From: Chloroflexota bacterium
GTDB lineage: Bacteria > Chloroflexota > Anaerolineae > Promineifilales > Promineifilaceae
DNA length: 64,000 nt
NCBI GenBank assembly: GCA_017993775.1
Contig: JAGOMA010000011.1
Location: forward strand, 62,001 to 126,000
Direction of reading: 5' to 3'
The notes under the pieces were generated by a model. It made no database searches and had not been told where the DNA came from. It saw nothing but the letters and a program-made list of their open reading frames with translations. This document shows, one piece after another, positions 16,115-23,922 of this stretch (its first letter is position 1; the number at the start of each line of letters is the position of its first letter). The translations under genes and the position numbers were made by a program.

Positions 16115-17236
16115 ATGACAAAACGCATCACGTTGGGCACGGCCGTTGCCCAGCCCGGAACCATCCAGTACGGCGAGTGGGACGCCATCACCCATCCCAC
16201 CGGCCACGAAGATTACCTGCCGGTGATCATCGCCCAGGGTAAGGAGGACGGTCCCTGCATCTGGCTGACGGCCGGCATTCACGGCCCGGAGCATACCGGC
16301 CCCACGGTGCTTTACCGGCTTATTAACCAACAGTTGGTCCACCAACTGCGCGGCACGATTATTGCCCTGCCTGCGCTCAGCCCGGCCGGACTGCGCACAA
16401 AGGAGTACGTGCCTTACCATCTGCCCAAAAACCCCAACCGCATGTGGCCGGATGGCAAGCCGTCCAAACCCCAGGACCCGGACGAAGAAGCCCCTTCCTC
16501 GGTGGAAATCGCTTTTGCCCGCCTGTTTGAGCATATCAAAGACACGGCCGATTTCATGATCGACTACCACAACGCCTGGATCGATTCCATTTCCTTTGTC
16601 TTCCGCGACCGTGTGCTGTACCGCACAGACCAGGACGCGGAGAAAAACAAGGCCGCCGCCGAAGCCCTGGCCATCAAGCAAGATGACATGATGGCCGCCT
16701 ACGGCCACACCGTCATCACCGAATTTCCGGCCAAGTACTACATCAAGCAGGATTTGCACCGTTCGACGACGGGCGCGGCGCTGCTGGTGGCCGGCATTCC
16801 CAGCTTCACGGTGGAACTGGGCACCGGCCTGATGCCCGACCCGGAAATGGTGGCCGCTTCGGTGGCCGGCACGCGCAATGTGCTGCGCTGGGCGGGCATG
16901 TTAGATGGCCCAATGGAGCCGATTACCGGCATTGCCATCGTCGACCCCGGCTTCCGTACCCGGCGCAGCGAAGGCGCGCGGATAAAGGAAGCCTGCATCG
17001 CCTTGCACTGCGTGCAATCCGGCGACCGGGTGCAAAAAGGCGACCCGCTGGCCGAATTGTTTGATGTGTGGGGACGGCCGTTACCTACCAGCCCCCTTCG
17101 CTCCGAGCACGACGGCTTTGTCATTGGCCGTGAACACGGCATCTACTTCTATCCCGGCGACACCGTCGTCCACCTCTCCATCCGCGACGAAGACCCCGTG
17201 GTGGCCCCTTACCCCGACGATTACTACAAAGATTGA
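16115..17236 (+). CDS. Succinylglutamate desuccinylase/aspartoacylase family zinc hydrolase
   Basis: A 373-residue member of the AstE/AspA branch of the M14 metallopeptidase fold. Zinc ligands are recognisable in TAGIHGPEHTGP (His and Glu of the HxxE motif) and in FMIDYHNAWID (second His). SFTVELGTG near residue 235 fits the catalytic glutamate segment of the family. The C-terminal domain (about 280-373) is the small beta barrel seen in these proteins (VQSGDRVQKGDPLAELFD). Such enzymes cleave an acyl group from an N-acyl amino acid or a related amide. It is in the same direction and closely spaced behind the second oxidoreductase, so it may release the amine substrate for the pathway; the actual substrate is unknown. 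AGGAGGAAGGT precedes the ATG. Confidence 0.85.
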   Translation: MTKRITLGTAVAQPGTIQYGEWDAITHPTGHEDYLPVIIAQGKEDGPCIWLTAGIHGPEHTGPTVLYRLINQQLVHQLRGTIIALPALSPAGLRTKEYVPYHLPKNPNRMWPDGKPSKPQDPDEEAPSSVEIAFARLFEHIKDTADFMIDYHNAWIDSISFVFRDRVLYRTDQDAEKNKAAAEALAIKQDDMMAAYGHTVITEFPAKYYIKQDLHRSTTGAALLVAGIPSFTVELGTGLMPDPEMVAASVAGTRNVLRWAGMLDGPMEPITGIAIVDPGFRTRRSEGARIKEACIALHCVQSGDRVQKGDPLAELFDVWGRPLPTSPLRSEHDGFVIGREHGIYFYPGDTVVHLSIRDEDPVVAPYPDDYYKD

Positions 17237-17241
17237 GCGCC

Positions 17242-17273
17242 GACCTGACAGGTTTTCTTAAACCTGTCAGGTC
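17242..17273. repeat. Perfect 14-bp hairpin (GACCTGACAGGTTT family)
   Basis: GACCTGACAGGTTT, the loop TCTT, and the exact inverse AAACCTGTCAGGTC, beginning five bases after the hydrolase stop. There is no T-run, so it is not a classical terminator. Related elements occur at 40639-40669, 42282-42341 and 36784-36842. Confidence 0.75.
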
Positions 17274-17345
17274 TTGGCCGAGGAACGGCCGTCTAACGCT
17301 GAGGAACCGCCATCTAACCCGACGGAACGGCCAATTTGCATCCCT

Positions 17346-19310
17346 ATGGCTGAAAACCACGACAATCCCCTGGTTATTTTCATGCCTTCCGGGCGGCGCG
17401 GGCGGGTGGCGGCGGGCACGGCCGTTCTCGCTGCGGCGCAGCAGCTAGGCGTAGACATCGAGAGCATCTGCGGCGGGCGCTTAACCTGCCACAAATGCCT
17501 GGTGTACGTCCAAGCAGGCGATTTCCCCAAACACGGACTCGTCTCCCGCGCGGAAAATCTGACGGCCGTCGCGCCCGACGAAGCCGCGCATCTGGCAAAA
17601 ATGGGGTGTGCGGACGGCCGTCTGGCCTGCGCCGCCCGCGTGCAGGGCGACGTGCTGCTCACCGTGCCCGACGAAAGCCGCGCCCACAAACAAATCATCC
17701 GCAAAAGCGCCGGGGAGCGTGTCATTGAAGTGGACCCGGCCATCCGCCAGCTGTACGTCACCGTGGAGCCGGCCGAGTTGGGCCGCCATCGCGGCGATTG
17801 GGGCCGCCTGCAAGACGCCCTGGCCGCGCAGTGGCAGTTGGCCGATCTGACCATCGACCTGCCCGCGCTGCGCCGCCTGCAAGCCGCTTTGCGCCAGGGC
17901 GATTGGGCCGTCACCGTGATTGTGTGGCAGGCGCGGGAAGTGATCGACGTGCGCCCCGGCTACCACGAAGGCATTTTCGGCCTGGCGGTGGATGTAGGCA
18001 GCACCACCATCGCCGCCCACCTGTGCGATTTGCGCACCGGCGCGATTTTAGCCACCGAGGCGGCCATGAACCCGCAGGTGGCCTATGGCGAGGATTTGAT
18101 GAGCCGGGTATCTTACGCCATGCTGCACAAAGATGGGCTGGCGAAGCTGCATACGGCCGTCATCACCGCCCTCAACCAACTGGCCGCCCAGGCCGCCCGC
18201 GCCGCCGGATTGCAAGCCCGCGACATCCACGAAGCGGTCGTCGTAGGCAACACCACCATGACCCACATCTTCCTGAATATCGACCCGGTGGAACTGGGGC
18301 AGGCGCCCTTCGCCCTGGCGAACCAGGGCGCGCTGGACGTGAAAGCGCGTGACTTGGGGCTGCGCTTCCATCCGGGGGCCAGCGTCCACGTCCTGCCCGC
18401 CGAAGCCGGCCACGTGGGCGCGGACAACGTAGCTGTGCTGCTGGCTGAAGCGCCCCACCACCAGGAAGCCATCACCCTGCTGGTGGATGTGGGCACCAAC
18501 GCCGAAATCGTGCTGGGCAACCGGGAGTGGCTGCTCAGCGCCTCCAGCCCCACCGGCCCGGCCTTTGAAGGGGCGCAAATCAGCGCCGGGATGCGCGCCG
18601 CGCCGGGAGCCATCGAGCGTGTGCGGATTGATCCGGCCACCGGCGCGGCCCGTTTCCAGGTGATCGGCGAAACGCGCTGGTCGGATGCATGGGGGGCCGA
18701 CCAACCGCCCGCGCATCTGGCGGCGGGTATTTGCGGCTCCGGCATCATCGAGGTCGTGGCCGAACTATATCTGGCGGGCATTGTGGGAGCAGACGGCCGT
18801 TTCAACCCCGATCACCCCACCGACCGCCTGATCTGGCCCGACCGCGCCGGAGCCTACGTCCTGGCGACGGCGCAGCAGACGAGCAACGGCCGTCCGCTGC
18901 TCATCACCCAGGCCGACATTCGCGCCATCCAACTGGCGAAAGCGGCGCTTTACGCCGGGGCCAAACTGTTGATGAACCGGGCGGGGGTCACGGCCGTGGA
19001 GCGCATCGTGCTGGCCGGAGCGTTTGGCAGCTACATCGACCCGCGCCACGCCCAGATTTTGGGCCTCATTCCTGAGTGTCCGCTGGAGCAGGTAACGGCC
19101 GTGGGCAACGCCGCCGGCGATGGGGCGCGCATCGCCTTGCTCAACCGTCACAGGCGGGTAGAGGCGGCGGCGGTGGCGGCGAGGGTGACGTATGTGGAAA
19201 CGGCCGTTGATCCCGATTTCCAGGCCGAGTTCGTGGCCGCGCTGCACTTTCCTGGCGGGCAGGGCGCAGCCCGCCCCCGGCGGAGCCGCCGCCGGAGCGA
19301 CAGCCGATGA
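17346..19310 (+). CDS. Ferredoxin-ASKHA reductive activator of corrinoid proteins (RACE/RamA type)
   Basis: A 654-residue cytosolic protein. The N-terminal 95 residues are a plant-type [2Fe-2S] domain with Cys42, Cys48 and Cys51 (SICGGRLTCHKCLVYV) and two later cysteines at 88 and 95. After a linker domain, residues about 200-630 are the ASKHA/DUF4445 ATPase core: GLAVDVGSTTIAAHL, VVGNTTMTHIFLN, LLVDVGTNAEIVLG, ICGSGIIEVVAE and VLAGAFGSYIDP. Such proteins use ATP and a low-potential electron to return inactive Co(II) corrinoid proteins to Co(I) during methyl transfer. I chose the ATG at 17346 over one at 17274, because the longer start overlaps a hairpin and adds only low-complexity residues. 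The corrinoid protein itself is not in this window. The C-terminus (RPRRSRRRSDSR) is unusually basic. Confidence 0.85.
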   Translation: MAENHDNPLVIFMPSGRRGRVAAGTAVLAAAQQLGVDIESICGGRLTCHKCLVYVQAGDFPKHGLVSRAENLTAVAPDEAAHLAKMGCADGRLACAARVQGDVLLTVPDESRAHKQIIRKSAGERVIEVDPAIRQLYVTVEPAELGRHRGDWGRLQDALAAQWQLADLTIDLPALRRLQAALRQGDWAVTVIVWQAREVIDVRPGYHEGIFGLAVDVGSTTIAAHLCDLRTGAILATEAAMNPQVAYGEDLMSRVSYAMLHKDGLAKLHTAVITALNQLAAQAARAAGLQARDIHEAVVVGNTTMTHIFLNIDPVELGQAPFALANQGALDVKARDLGLRFHPGASVHVLPAEAGHVGADNVAVLLAEAPHHQEAITLLVDVGTNAEIVLGNREWLLSASSPTGPAFEGAQISAGMRAAPGAIERVRIDPATGAARFQVIGETRWSDAWGADQPPAHLAAGICGSGIIEVVAELYLAGIVGADGRFNPDHPTDRLIWPDRAGAYVLATAQQTSNGRPLLITQADIRAIQLAKAALYAGAKLLMNRAGVTAVERIVLAGAFGSYIDPRHAQILGLIPECPLEQVTAVGNAAGDGARIALLNRHRRVEAAAVAARVTYVETAVDPDFQAEFVAALHFPGGQGAARPRRSRRRSDSR

Positions 19311-19951
19311 GCACGGCGCAATCGCCAGTGCCCACGGCGGAATCGCCAGTGCCCACGGCGGAACTGCCAGTGCCCACGGCGCTGATTGCCTGCGGCGCGC
19401 TGGCGCGGGAAGTGCTGGCGCTGACAGAGCGCCACGGTTGGGACGCCGAGGTGCTGGCCGTGCCATCGCTGCTGCACAATGCGCCGGACAGGATTCCGAC
19501 GGCCGTGGCCCGCCGCATTCAGGAAGCGCGGCGGCAGTTTGCCCGCGTCATTGTGGTGTACGGCGACTGTGGCACGGGCGGCCAACTGGACGCGCTGCTG
19601 GCCGCCGAAGGTGTGGAGCGGGTAGCCGGGCCGCATTGTTATGAGATGTATGGCGACGGCCGTTTTGCCGCCCTGATGGACGAAGCGCCCGGCACCTACT
19701 TCCTCACCGACTACCTGGTGCAGTCGTTTGACCATCTGGTGATTGAGGGATTGGGCCTGGACCGTTTCCCTGAACTGCGCGAGGAGTACTTTCGCCATTA
19801 CACGCGCGTTGTCTACCTGGCGCAGCGCGACGACCCGGCTTTGCGTCAGCGGGCCGCCTGGGCGGCGGCGCAGTTGGGCCTGCCGTTGGAGGTTGAAGTG
19901 GTGGGGTATGGGGCGTTGGAGAAGCGGTTGGTGGAGTTGATGGGGAGATGA
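19307..19951 (+). CDS. DUF1638 family protein
   Basis: A 214-residue protein matching the DUF1638 pattern: ALIACGALAREVLAL, LPSLLHNAPDRIP-like segment, VVYGDCGTGGQLDALL, GVERVAGPHCYEMYGD, and the conserved cysteines in those motifs. The family has no established activity but is often found beside genes for corrinoid-dependent methyl transfer, as here directly after the RACE-type gene with an ATGA overlap. The first 26 residues include three copies of a PVPTAES unit that look non-conserved; a later in-frame start is not evident, so they are probably translated. Confidence 0.8.
   Translation: MSTAQSPVPTAESPVPTAELPVPTALIACGALAREVLALTERHGWDAEVLAVPSLLHNAPDRIPTAVARRIQEARRQFARVIVVYGDCGTGGQLDALLAAEGVERVAGPHCYEMYGDGRFAALMDEAPGTYFLTDYLVQSFDHLVIEGLGLDRFPELREEYFRHYTRVVYLAQRDDPALRQRAAWAAAQLGLPLEVEVVGYGALEKRLVELMGR
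19320..19382 (+). repeat. Three 21-bp tandem repeats within the DUF1638 gene
   Basis: The 21-bp unit, beginning AATCGCCAGTGCCC, is present twice identically (19320-19340, 19341-19361) and once with two or three changes (19362-19382). It encodes the repeated heptapeptide SPVPTAE. The length is a multiple of three, so copy-number change would keep the frame. Confidence 0.85.
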
Positions 19952-20112
19952 GACTGGAGACTTTTTAGTCTCCAGCCCTGATTGCCTGACAAAACTTATC
20001 TAACTGCGGAGAACGTAGAGAGCGCGAGTATGCACCAGAGAAAATCTCTACGTCCTCCGCGCTCTCCGCAGTAAAAATCTGAAATTTGTCTGTCAGCCAG
20101 GTCTCCAGTCTC
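19950..20112. repeat. Nested inverted repeats between convergent genes
   Basis: The outermost arms are GAGACTGGAGAC (19950-19961) and its exact inverse (20101-20112). Inside lie a CTGGAGACT hairpin (19954-19975, loop TTTT), a CTGCGGAGA/TCTCCGCAG pair (20004-20012 with 20063-20071), and ACGTAGAGA/TCTCTACGT (20013-20021 with 20045-20053). The region separates two convergent genes and can act as a bidirectional terminator. Confidence 0.7.
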
Positions 20113-20120
20113 GAGTTCTT

Positions 20121-20918
20121 TTATCCAGGCGGGGGGTCGCCGGGACCGTTGAATTGCATGATGGTAAAGACGCCGCCTTGCGGGTCTTGGACGACGGCAA
20201 ATTTGCCCATTTCACCGGCGGCGGTGAGGGGGACGAGGATGCTGCCGCCTAATTCGCTTACTTTGGCGACTTTGGCTTCTACGTCGTCGGTCATGAAATA
20301 GACCGACCAGGAGGCGGGGATGTCGCCCCAACTGTCGTCCATGGCCATCATGCCGGCCTGGACACGGCCGTCTGTCTTGCACATCACATAACCATTTTCG
20401 TCTGTAGCGTAATCCCAGCCGAATACCGCGCCATAGAAGGAGCGCGCCGCTTCCGTATCGCGGGTTTGCAGCTCATTCCAGACCAGGGCGTTGGGCACAT
20501 TTACCACCTGCGCGCCGATGTGGTCTTTTGGCTGCCAGACGCCAAAGGAGGCGCCGGTGGGATCCAGGGCCATCATCATGCGGCCTTCTTCCATGACGTC
20601 CATGGGCGGCACGGTCAGCATCCCTCCGGCGGCAGTTACTTTTTGGGCGATTGCGTCGGCGTTGTCGTGCTTGACATAGGAGGTCCAATTAGGGGGGATG
20701 CCCTGCGCTTGCATTTCCGGTGGTAGGGAGCCGCCGCCGGCGACGTTGTGGCCGTTTAGCCGGAACATGGTGTAATACTCCGCGCCGTCACCGATTGGGA
20801 TGTCTACGGCCTCCCAATCGAACAGGGCGCTGTAGAATTTTTTGGCTCCCTCGATGTCCGTTGTGGACAAGTCTACCCAATTAAATATGCCATCCGGATA
20901 ACTTTTTACGACATGCAT
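20121..20918 (-). CDS. VOC (glyoxalase/bleomycin-resistance fold) protein with two domains
   Basis: A 265-residue cytosolic protein containing two copies of the vicinal-oxygen-chelate fold (about residues 8-125 and 135-260). Each begins with a similar motif: FNWVDLSTTDIEGAKKFYSALFDWE and LVWNELQTRDTEAARSFYGAVFGWD. The second halves, ALDPTGASFGVWQP and VQDPQGGVFTIMQF, carry the expected metal-ligand-like regions, although the actual ligands are not certain. Proteins of this kind include resistance and hydrolase-like enzymes whose substrates are mostly unknown. The start is supported by AAGGAG before the ATG. It is transcribed away from pyrD. Confidence 0.85.
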   Translation of the reverse strand: MHVVKSYPDGIFNWVDLSTTDIEGAKKFYSALFDWEAVDIPIGDGAEYYTMFRLNGHNVAGGGSLPPEMQAQGIPPNWTSYVKHDNADAIAQKVTAAGGMLTVPPMDVMEEGRMMMALDPTGASFGVWQPKDHIGAQVVNVPNALVWNELQTRDTEAARSFYGAVFGWDYATDENGYVMCKTDGRVQAGMMAMDDSWGDIPASWSVYFMTDDVEAKVAKVSELGGSILVPLTAAGEMGKFAVVQDPQGGVFTIMQFNGPGDPPPG

Positions 20919-20975
20919 TTTCGTTTCTCCTTATATGCCAGAAATGTTTTCAAACAGGCCGACAATCGAACTGAA

Positions 20976-21006
20976 AGTATACCATATTTAGAACGTATGG
21001 TCTACT
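20976..21006. promoter_or_regulatory. Inverted repeat between VOC gene and pyrD, possible operator
   Basis: AGTATACCAT and ATGGTCTACT form 10-bp arms with one mismatch around an 11-bp A+T-rich spacer. It lies in the shared upstream region, 58 bp from the VOC start, so either divergent gene could be the target. Confidence 0.35.
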
Positions 21007-21033
21007 ATTTAAGGAAATTGCTTTGGAGATGAA

Positions 21034-21073
21034 GCCATGGAAGAGGGAGACGGCCGTTTCCCTCTTCCATGGC
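21034..21073. repeat. 40-bp palindrome centred on ACGGCCGT
   Basis: GCCATGGAAGAGGGA (21034-21048) and its exact inverse (21059-21073) flank GACGGCCGTT, which itself is the octamer palindrome with a G-T pair at its edges. The whole is a near-perfect 40-bp inverted repeat 45 bp before the pyrD start. In a transcript it would form a long hairpin; it lies upstream of the likely pyrD -10 box. Confidence 0.85.
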
Positions 21074-21105
21074 TCCCGTCAATGGACGCAGTGAGGCCGA
21101 TCTAT

Positions 21106-21111
21106 TACAAT
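21106..21111 (+). promoter_or_regulatory. Candidate pyrD -10 box, six bases before ATG
   Basis: TACAAT at 21106-21111 is followed by six bases and the pyrD ATG, which puts the expected transcription start on or beside the start codon. There is no Shine-Dalgarno sequence, so the mRNA may be leaderless. Same layout as at 40684 and 40594. Confidence 0.45.
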
Positions 21112-21117
21112 TCCCCC

Positions 21118-22185
21118 ATGACATTTTACGACAAACTATTTTTCCCTGCTTTCAAACAAATCGACGCAGAAACCGCGCATGACCGCACCCTGACCGCTCT
21201 GGAAAGGGCGCAAACCAATCCGATTGGTCAGTCGGTGCTGCGGCGTATTGCCGGTGTGCTGCCACAGCGGCCGGTTACGGTATGTGGCCTGACCTTTCCC
21301 AATGTGCTGGGCATTGCCGCCGGGTTTGACAAGGATGTGCGCGTGGCTGCCGGGTTGGGTATGTTGGGGTTTGGGCACATTGAAGTGGGTACGTTAACGC
21401 CCTGGCCGCAGCCCGGCAATCCTAAACCGCGCGTCTTTCGGCTGCCGGTGGATGAGGCGATCATCAACCGGATGGGTTTTCCCAACGGGGGGGTGGTGCG
21501 GGCGCTGCCCCGGCTGCGGGCGTTGGCGGCTGGGGAACGGCCGTTTATCCTGGGCGTCAGTCTGGGCAAACAAAAACAAACCCCTCTGGACGAAGCTGAA
21601 AAGGATTACCTCCTGGTGATGCACGCGGTTTACGCGTATGCCGATTACCTGGCCATCAACATCAGTTCGCCGAATACGCCCGGACTGCGCGAACTGCAAG
21701 GCGGCAATTATTTGGGGCAGTTGTTGAGCGCGTTGGTGGCCGAAAACGGCCGTCTTGCCCAACAACACGCCATTTCTCCCCGCCCGCTGCTGGTTAAAAT
21801 TGCGCCAGACCTGAGTTGGAGCGAATTGGACGAAATTTTAACGGCCGTGCAGGCCGCCGGAATCAACGGCCTCATCGCCACCAATACCACATTAAGCCGT
21901 GAAGGGCTGCAATCGGAGTTGCGGGGAGAGGCGGGGGGCTTGAGCGGACGGCCGTTAACCACGCGCAGCACGGAGATCGTCGCTTATATTGCCCGGCAAA
22001 CGGGCGGGCGGCTGCCGATTATTGGCGTGGGTGGGGTGCAGACGGCCGTTGATGTGCAGGCCAAGTTGGATGCGGGCGCGTCCCTGGTGCAGTTGTACAC
22101 CGGTCTGGTGTACGGCGGGCCAGGTATTGCCGGAACCATCTTGCGCCAGATGGCCGCCGATTCCCAGGCGACGCATTCTGAATGA
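21118..22185 (+). CDS. pyrD: Dihydroorotate dehydrogenase (quinone), class 2
   Basis: A 355-residue flavoenzyme that oxidises dihydroorotate to orotate in pyrimidine synthesis and passes electrons to quinone. Class-2 features are the N-terminal helical extension (FYDKLFFPAFKQIDAETAHDRTL) and FPNVLGIAAGFDKDVRVAAGLGMLGFGHIEVGTLTPWPQPGN. Substrate and FMN residues appear in NRMGFPNGG, INISSPNTPGLRELQ, LLVKIAPDL, ATNTTLSREGL, GLSGRPL and IIGVGGVQTAVD, with the catalytic serine in SSPNTPG. I chose the ATG at 21118 over one at 21037, since homology begins at FYDKLFF and the longer form would translate the palindrome. No other pyr genes are adjacent. Confidence 0.93.
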   Translation: MTFYDKLFFPAFKQIDAETAHDRTLTALERAQTNPIGQSVLRRIAGVLPQRPVTVCGLTFPNVLGIAAGFDKDVRVAAGLGMLGFGHIEVGTLTPWPQPGNPKPRVFRLPVDEAIINRMGFPNGGVVRALPRLRALAAGERPFILGVSLGKQKQTPLDEAEKDYLLVMHAVYAYADYLAINISSPNTPGLRELQGGNYLGQLLSALVAENGRLAQQHAISPRPLLVKIAPDLSWSELDEILTAVQAAGINGLIATNTTLSREGLQSELRGEAGGLSGRPLTTRSTEIVAYIARQTGGRLPIIGVGGVQTAVDVQAKLDAGASLVQLYTGLVYGGPGIAGTILRQMAADSQATHSE

Positions 22186-22243
22186 TTCCCGATTGATACC
22201 CCTACGGCCGTTGGCGATGAGCCAATTTAAGCCGCGACCGGGG

Positions 22244-22249
22244 TATAAT
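22244..22249 (+). promoter_or_regulatory. Candidate -10 box of the acyP operon
   Basis: A perfect TATAAT, 17 nt before the ATG at 22267, with no clear -35. The predicted 5' leader would be only about 10 nt. Confidence 0.4.
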
Positions 22250-22266
22250 GCCCACCAAAGTGTGTG

Positions 22267-22548
22267 ATGATGGATAAACGAATGGAGGCCGTGGTGTACG
22301 GCCGTGTGCAGGGAGTCAGTTTCCGCTATTTTACGGAACGCGAAGCGAACCGCCTTCAACTGAGCGGCTGGGTGGCCAATCAGTTTGACGGAACCGTGCG
22401 CGTTGTGGCCGAAGGACCGGAAGCGCAGCTTGATAAACTCATCAACTTTTTGCATCGTGGATCCCCATCAGCCTGGGTCGAGCGTGTCGCCATCGATTGG
22501 ACAGAAGCGACAGGAGAATTTATGGGATTTAAGGTGCGACGGATATGA
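22267..22548 (+). CDS. acyP: Acylphosphatase
   Basis: A 93-residue enzyme that hydrolyses carboxyl-phosphate bonds in small acyl phosphates. The signature GRVQGVSFRYFTEREA holds the catalytic arginine and phosphate loop, and GWVANQFDGTVRVVAEG carries the catalytic asparagine. The length is the family norm. An ATG three bases later (22270) is equally possible, and a GTG at 22264 is less likely. The stop overlaps the next gene's ATG (ATGA). Confidence 0.93.
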   Translation: MMDKRMEAVVYGRVQGVSFRYFTEREANRLQLSGWVANQFDGTVRVVAEGPEAQLDKLINFLHRGSPSAWVERVAIDWTEATGEFMGFKVRRI

Positions 22549-23822
22549 CCAATACCAGCGAAGAACCATTCATCGACCGGCAGCGTTTGGCCTGGATCGT
22601 GCTGCTTGCCAGTTTTACCCTGTGCATGATTGTGACCGTGGCTGTGCCTTTGGGCGTGAATGCCATGCTGCAAAACACAAAAAAAAGTCTCAATACCGTT
22701 ATGCAAGCCAACCAGGGGACGGTGAGAGTTGATGACGCCAGCGGCGTGTCGCGGGTGGTTATTGCTGGCGAAGATGGCCTGGTTGTGGAAACAGGCGCGC
22801 GCATTTTAACAGATGAAACATCCACGGCCTCTTTGTTGGTCTACCCGCCGGACAATTCAACCAACCCGTTGGCGCGTTTGCAGATTTACAGCCGCTCGCT
22901 GGTTAATTTGGAAGAAGCTACTACACCGCGTTTTGCCATGAGTGATGAGACGCAGATGTTACGCTTTCATTTGGATAACGGCCGTCTCCAGCTCAACGTC
23001 CTTCAGGATGGCTCCCGCCCCTTCACCGTCATTATCAACACGCCGCATGGGCAGGTCTTTGTATCCGAGCCAGGGCAGTACGCCCTGGTTGTCGATAATA
23101 TGGAAACACAAGTGTTGGTGCAGGAAGGCCAGGCCGATGTCCTGGCTGTAACCAGCGGCAAACGGATTGGGACCGGGCAGCGCGTCGTCATTTCGGCCGG
23201 CGGCGAGCCGGAAGGCCCACTGGCAACCAGCCGGAATTTGGTGCGCAATGGCGACTTTTACGACAGTTGGGCCGACTGGTCCCTTTACGTGTGGAACGTA
23301 GAATTGAGCGATCAACCGGAAGGGACGTCGGAGATTGTGGAACTGGGTGGTGAGCCGGCCGTGGAATTTAAACGCGAAGGCGCCGGTCATGCTGATGTGC
23401 GACTGCGTCAGATTATTGGTCAGGATGTCACCGATTACGCGACGCTGCGTATGCTGCTGACCTTCCAGATCACCAGCCACAGCCTGGGCGTGTGCGGCAT
23501 TCAGGGCAGCGAATGCCCCTTGTTTGTGCGGCTAAATTACACCGATGATCGCGGCGTGAAGCGAACCTGGCAGCATGGATTTTATAGCATGGGCGACGTT
23601 TCCCCGACGACGCCGGATGCCTGTGTGTCTTGTGCCGTGGTGCAAGGTACGCACCAGCGTGTGCCTTTGGGGCAAATTTCGTTTTATGAGGCCGATCTGA
23701 TTGAAGAATTGGCGCGGCAAGGCGCGCCGCTGCCCACGTTTATTGATGATATTAGCCTTGTGGCTTCCGGTCACAGTTTTCAGGTGGGAATTTTGGATGT
23801 GGCATTGATCGTTGAGGAATAG
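22545..23822 (+). CDS. Membrane-anchored FecR-like/carbohydrate-binding-like protein
   Basis: A 425-residue protein with a short cytoplasmic N-terminus and one transmembrane helix at about residues 17-43 (WIVLLASFTLCMIVTVAVPLG), the rest being extracellular. Residues about 55-225 resemble a FecR beta-sandwich (GTVRVDDASGVSRVVIAGEDGLVVETGARILTD, TPHGQVFVSEPGQYAL, VLVQEGQADVL, VTSGKRIGTGQRVVI), which elsewhere senses or transduces extracellular signals. Residues about 230-420 look like a jelly-roll with NLVRNGDFYDSWADWSLYVWN, the usual opening of a carbohydrate-binding-type module. It has three or four cysteines near 355-360 and 385-388. No sigma factor is adjacent. Translation is coupled to acyP by the ATGA overlap. 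Function unknown. Confidence 0.7.
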   Translation: MTNTSEEPFIDRQRLAWIVLLASFTLCMIVTVAVPLGVNAMLQNTKKSLNTVMQANQGTVRVDDASGVSRVVIAGEDGLVVETGARILTDETSTASLLVYPPDNSTNPLARLQIYSRSLVNLEEATTPRFAMSDETQMLRFHLDNGRLQLNVLQDGSRPFTVIINTPHGQVFVSEPGQYALVVDNMETQVLVQEGQADVLAVTSGKRIGTGQRVVISAGGEPEGPLATSRNLVRNGDFYDSWADWSLYVWNVELSDQPEGTSEIVELGGEPAVEFKREGAGHADVRLRQIIGQDVTDYATLRMLLTFQITSHSLGVCGIQGSECPLFVRLNYTDDRGVKRTWQHGFYSMGDVSPTTPDACVSCAVVQGTHQRVPLGQISFYEADLIEELARQGAPLPTFIDDISLVASGHSFQVGILDVALIVEE

Positions 23823-23862
23823 TGGTACAGGTTGTCCGAATTCAGCTCATGGCAAGAGGCGA

Positions 23863-23917
23863 GTGATGGATACGTGATGCGTGATTTGCCGCTCATCACG
23901 CATCACGCATCCATTAC
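23863..23917. repeat. Hairpin with tandem GCGTGAT-type arms
   Basis: Arms at 23863-23885 and 23895-23917 pair over 23 bp with two mismatches around a 9-nt loop, between convergent genes. The arm core, GTGATGCGTGAT, matches that of the element at 13040-13090. Confidence 0.8.
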
Positions 23918-23922
23918 CCCAT

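Noticed and set aside
17242-17273. Hairpin considered as a rho-independent terminator.
   Set aside because: No T-run follows on either strand, and the next gene continues the same direction in an apparent operon.
21037-21117. Upstream ATG extension of pyrD by 27 codons.
   Set aside because: It would translate the 40-bp palindrome, and family homology begins at FYDKLFF.
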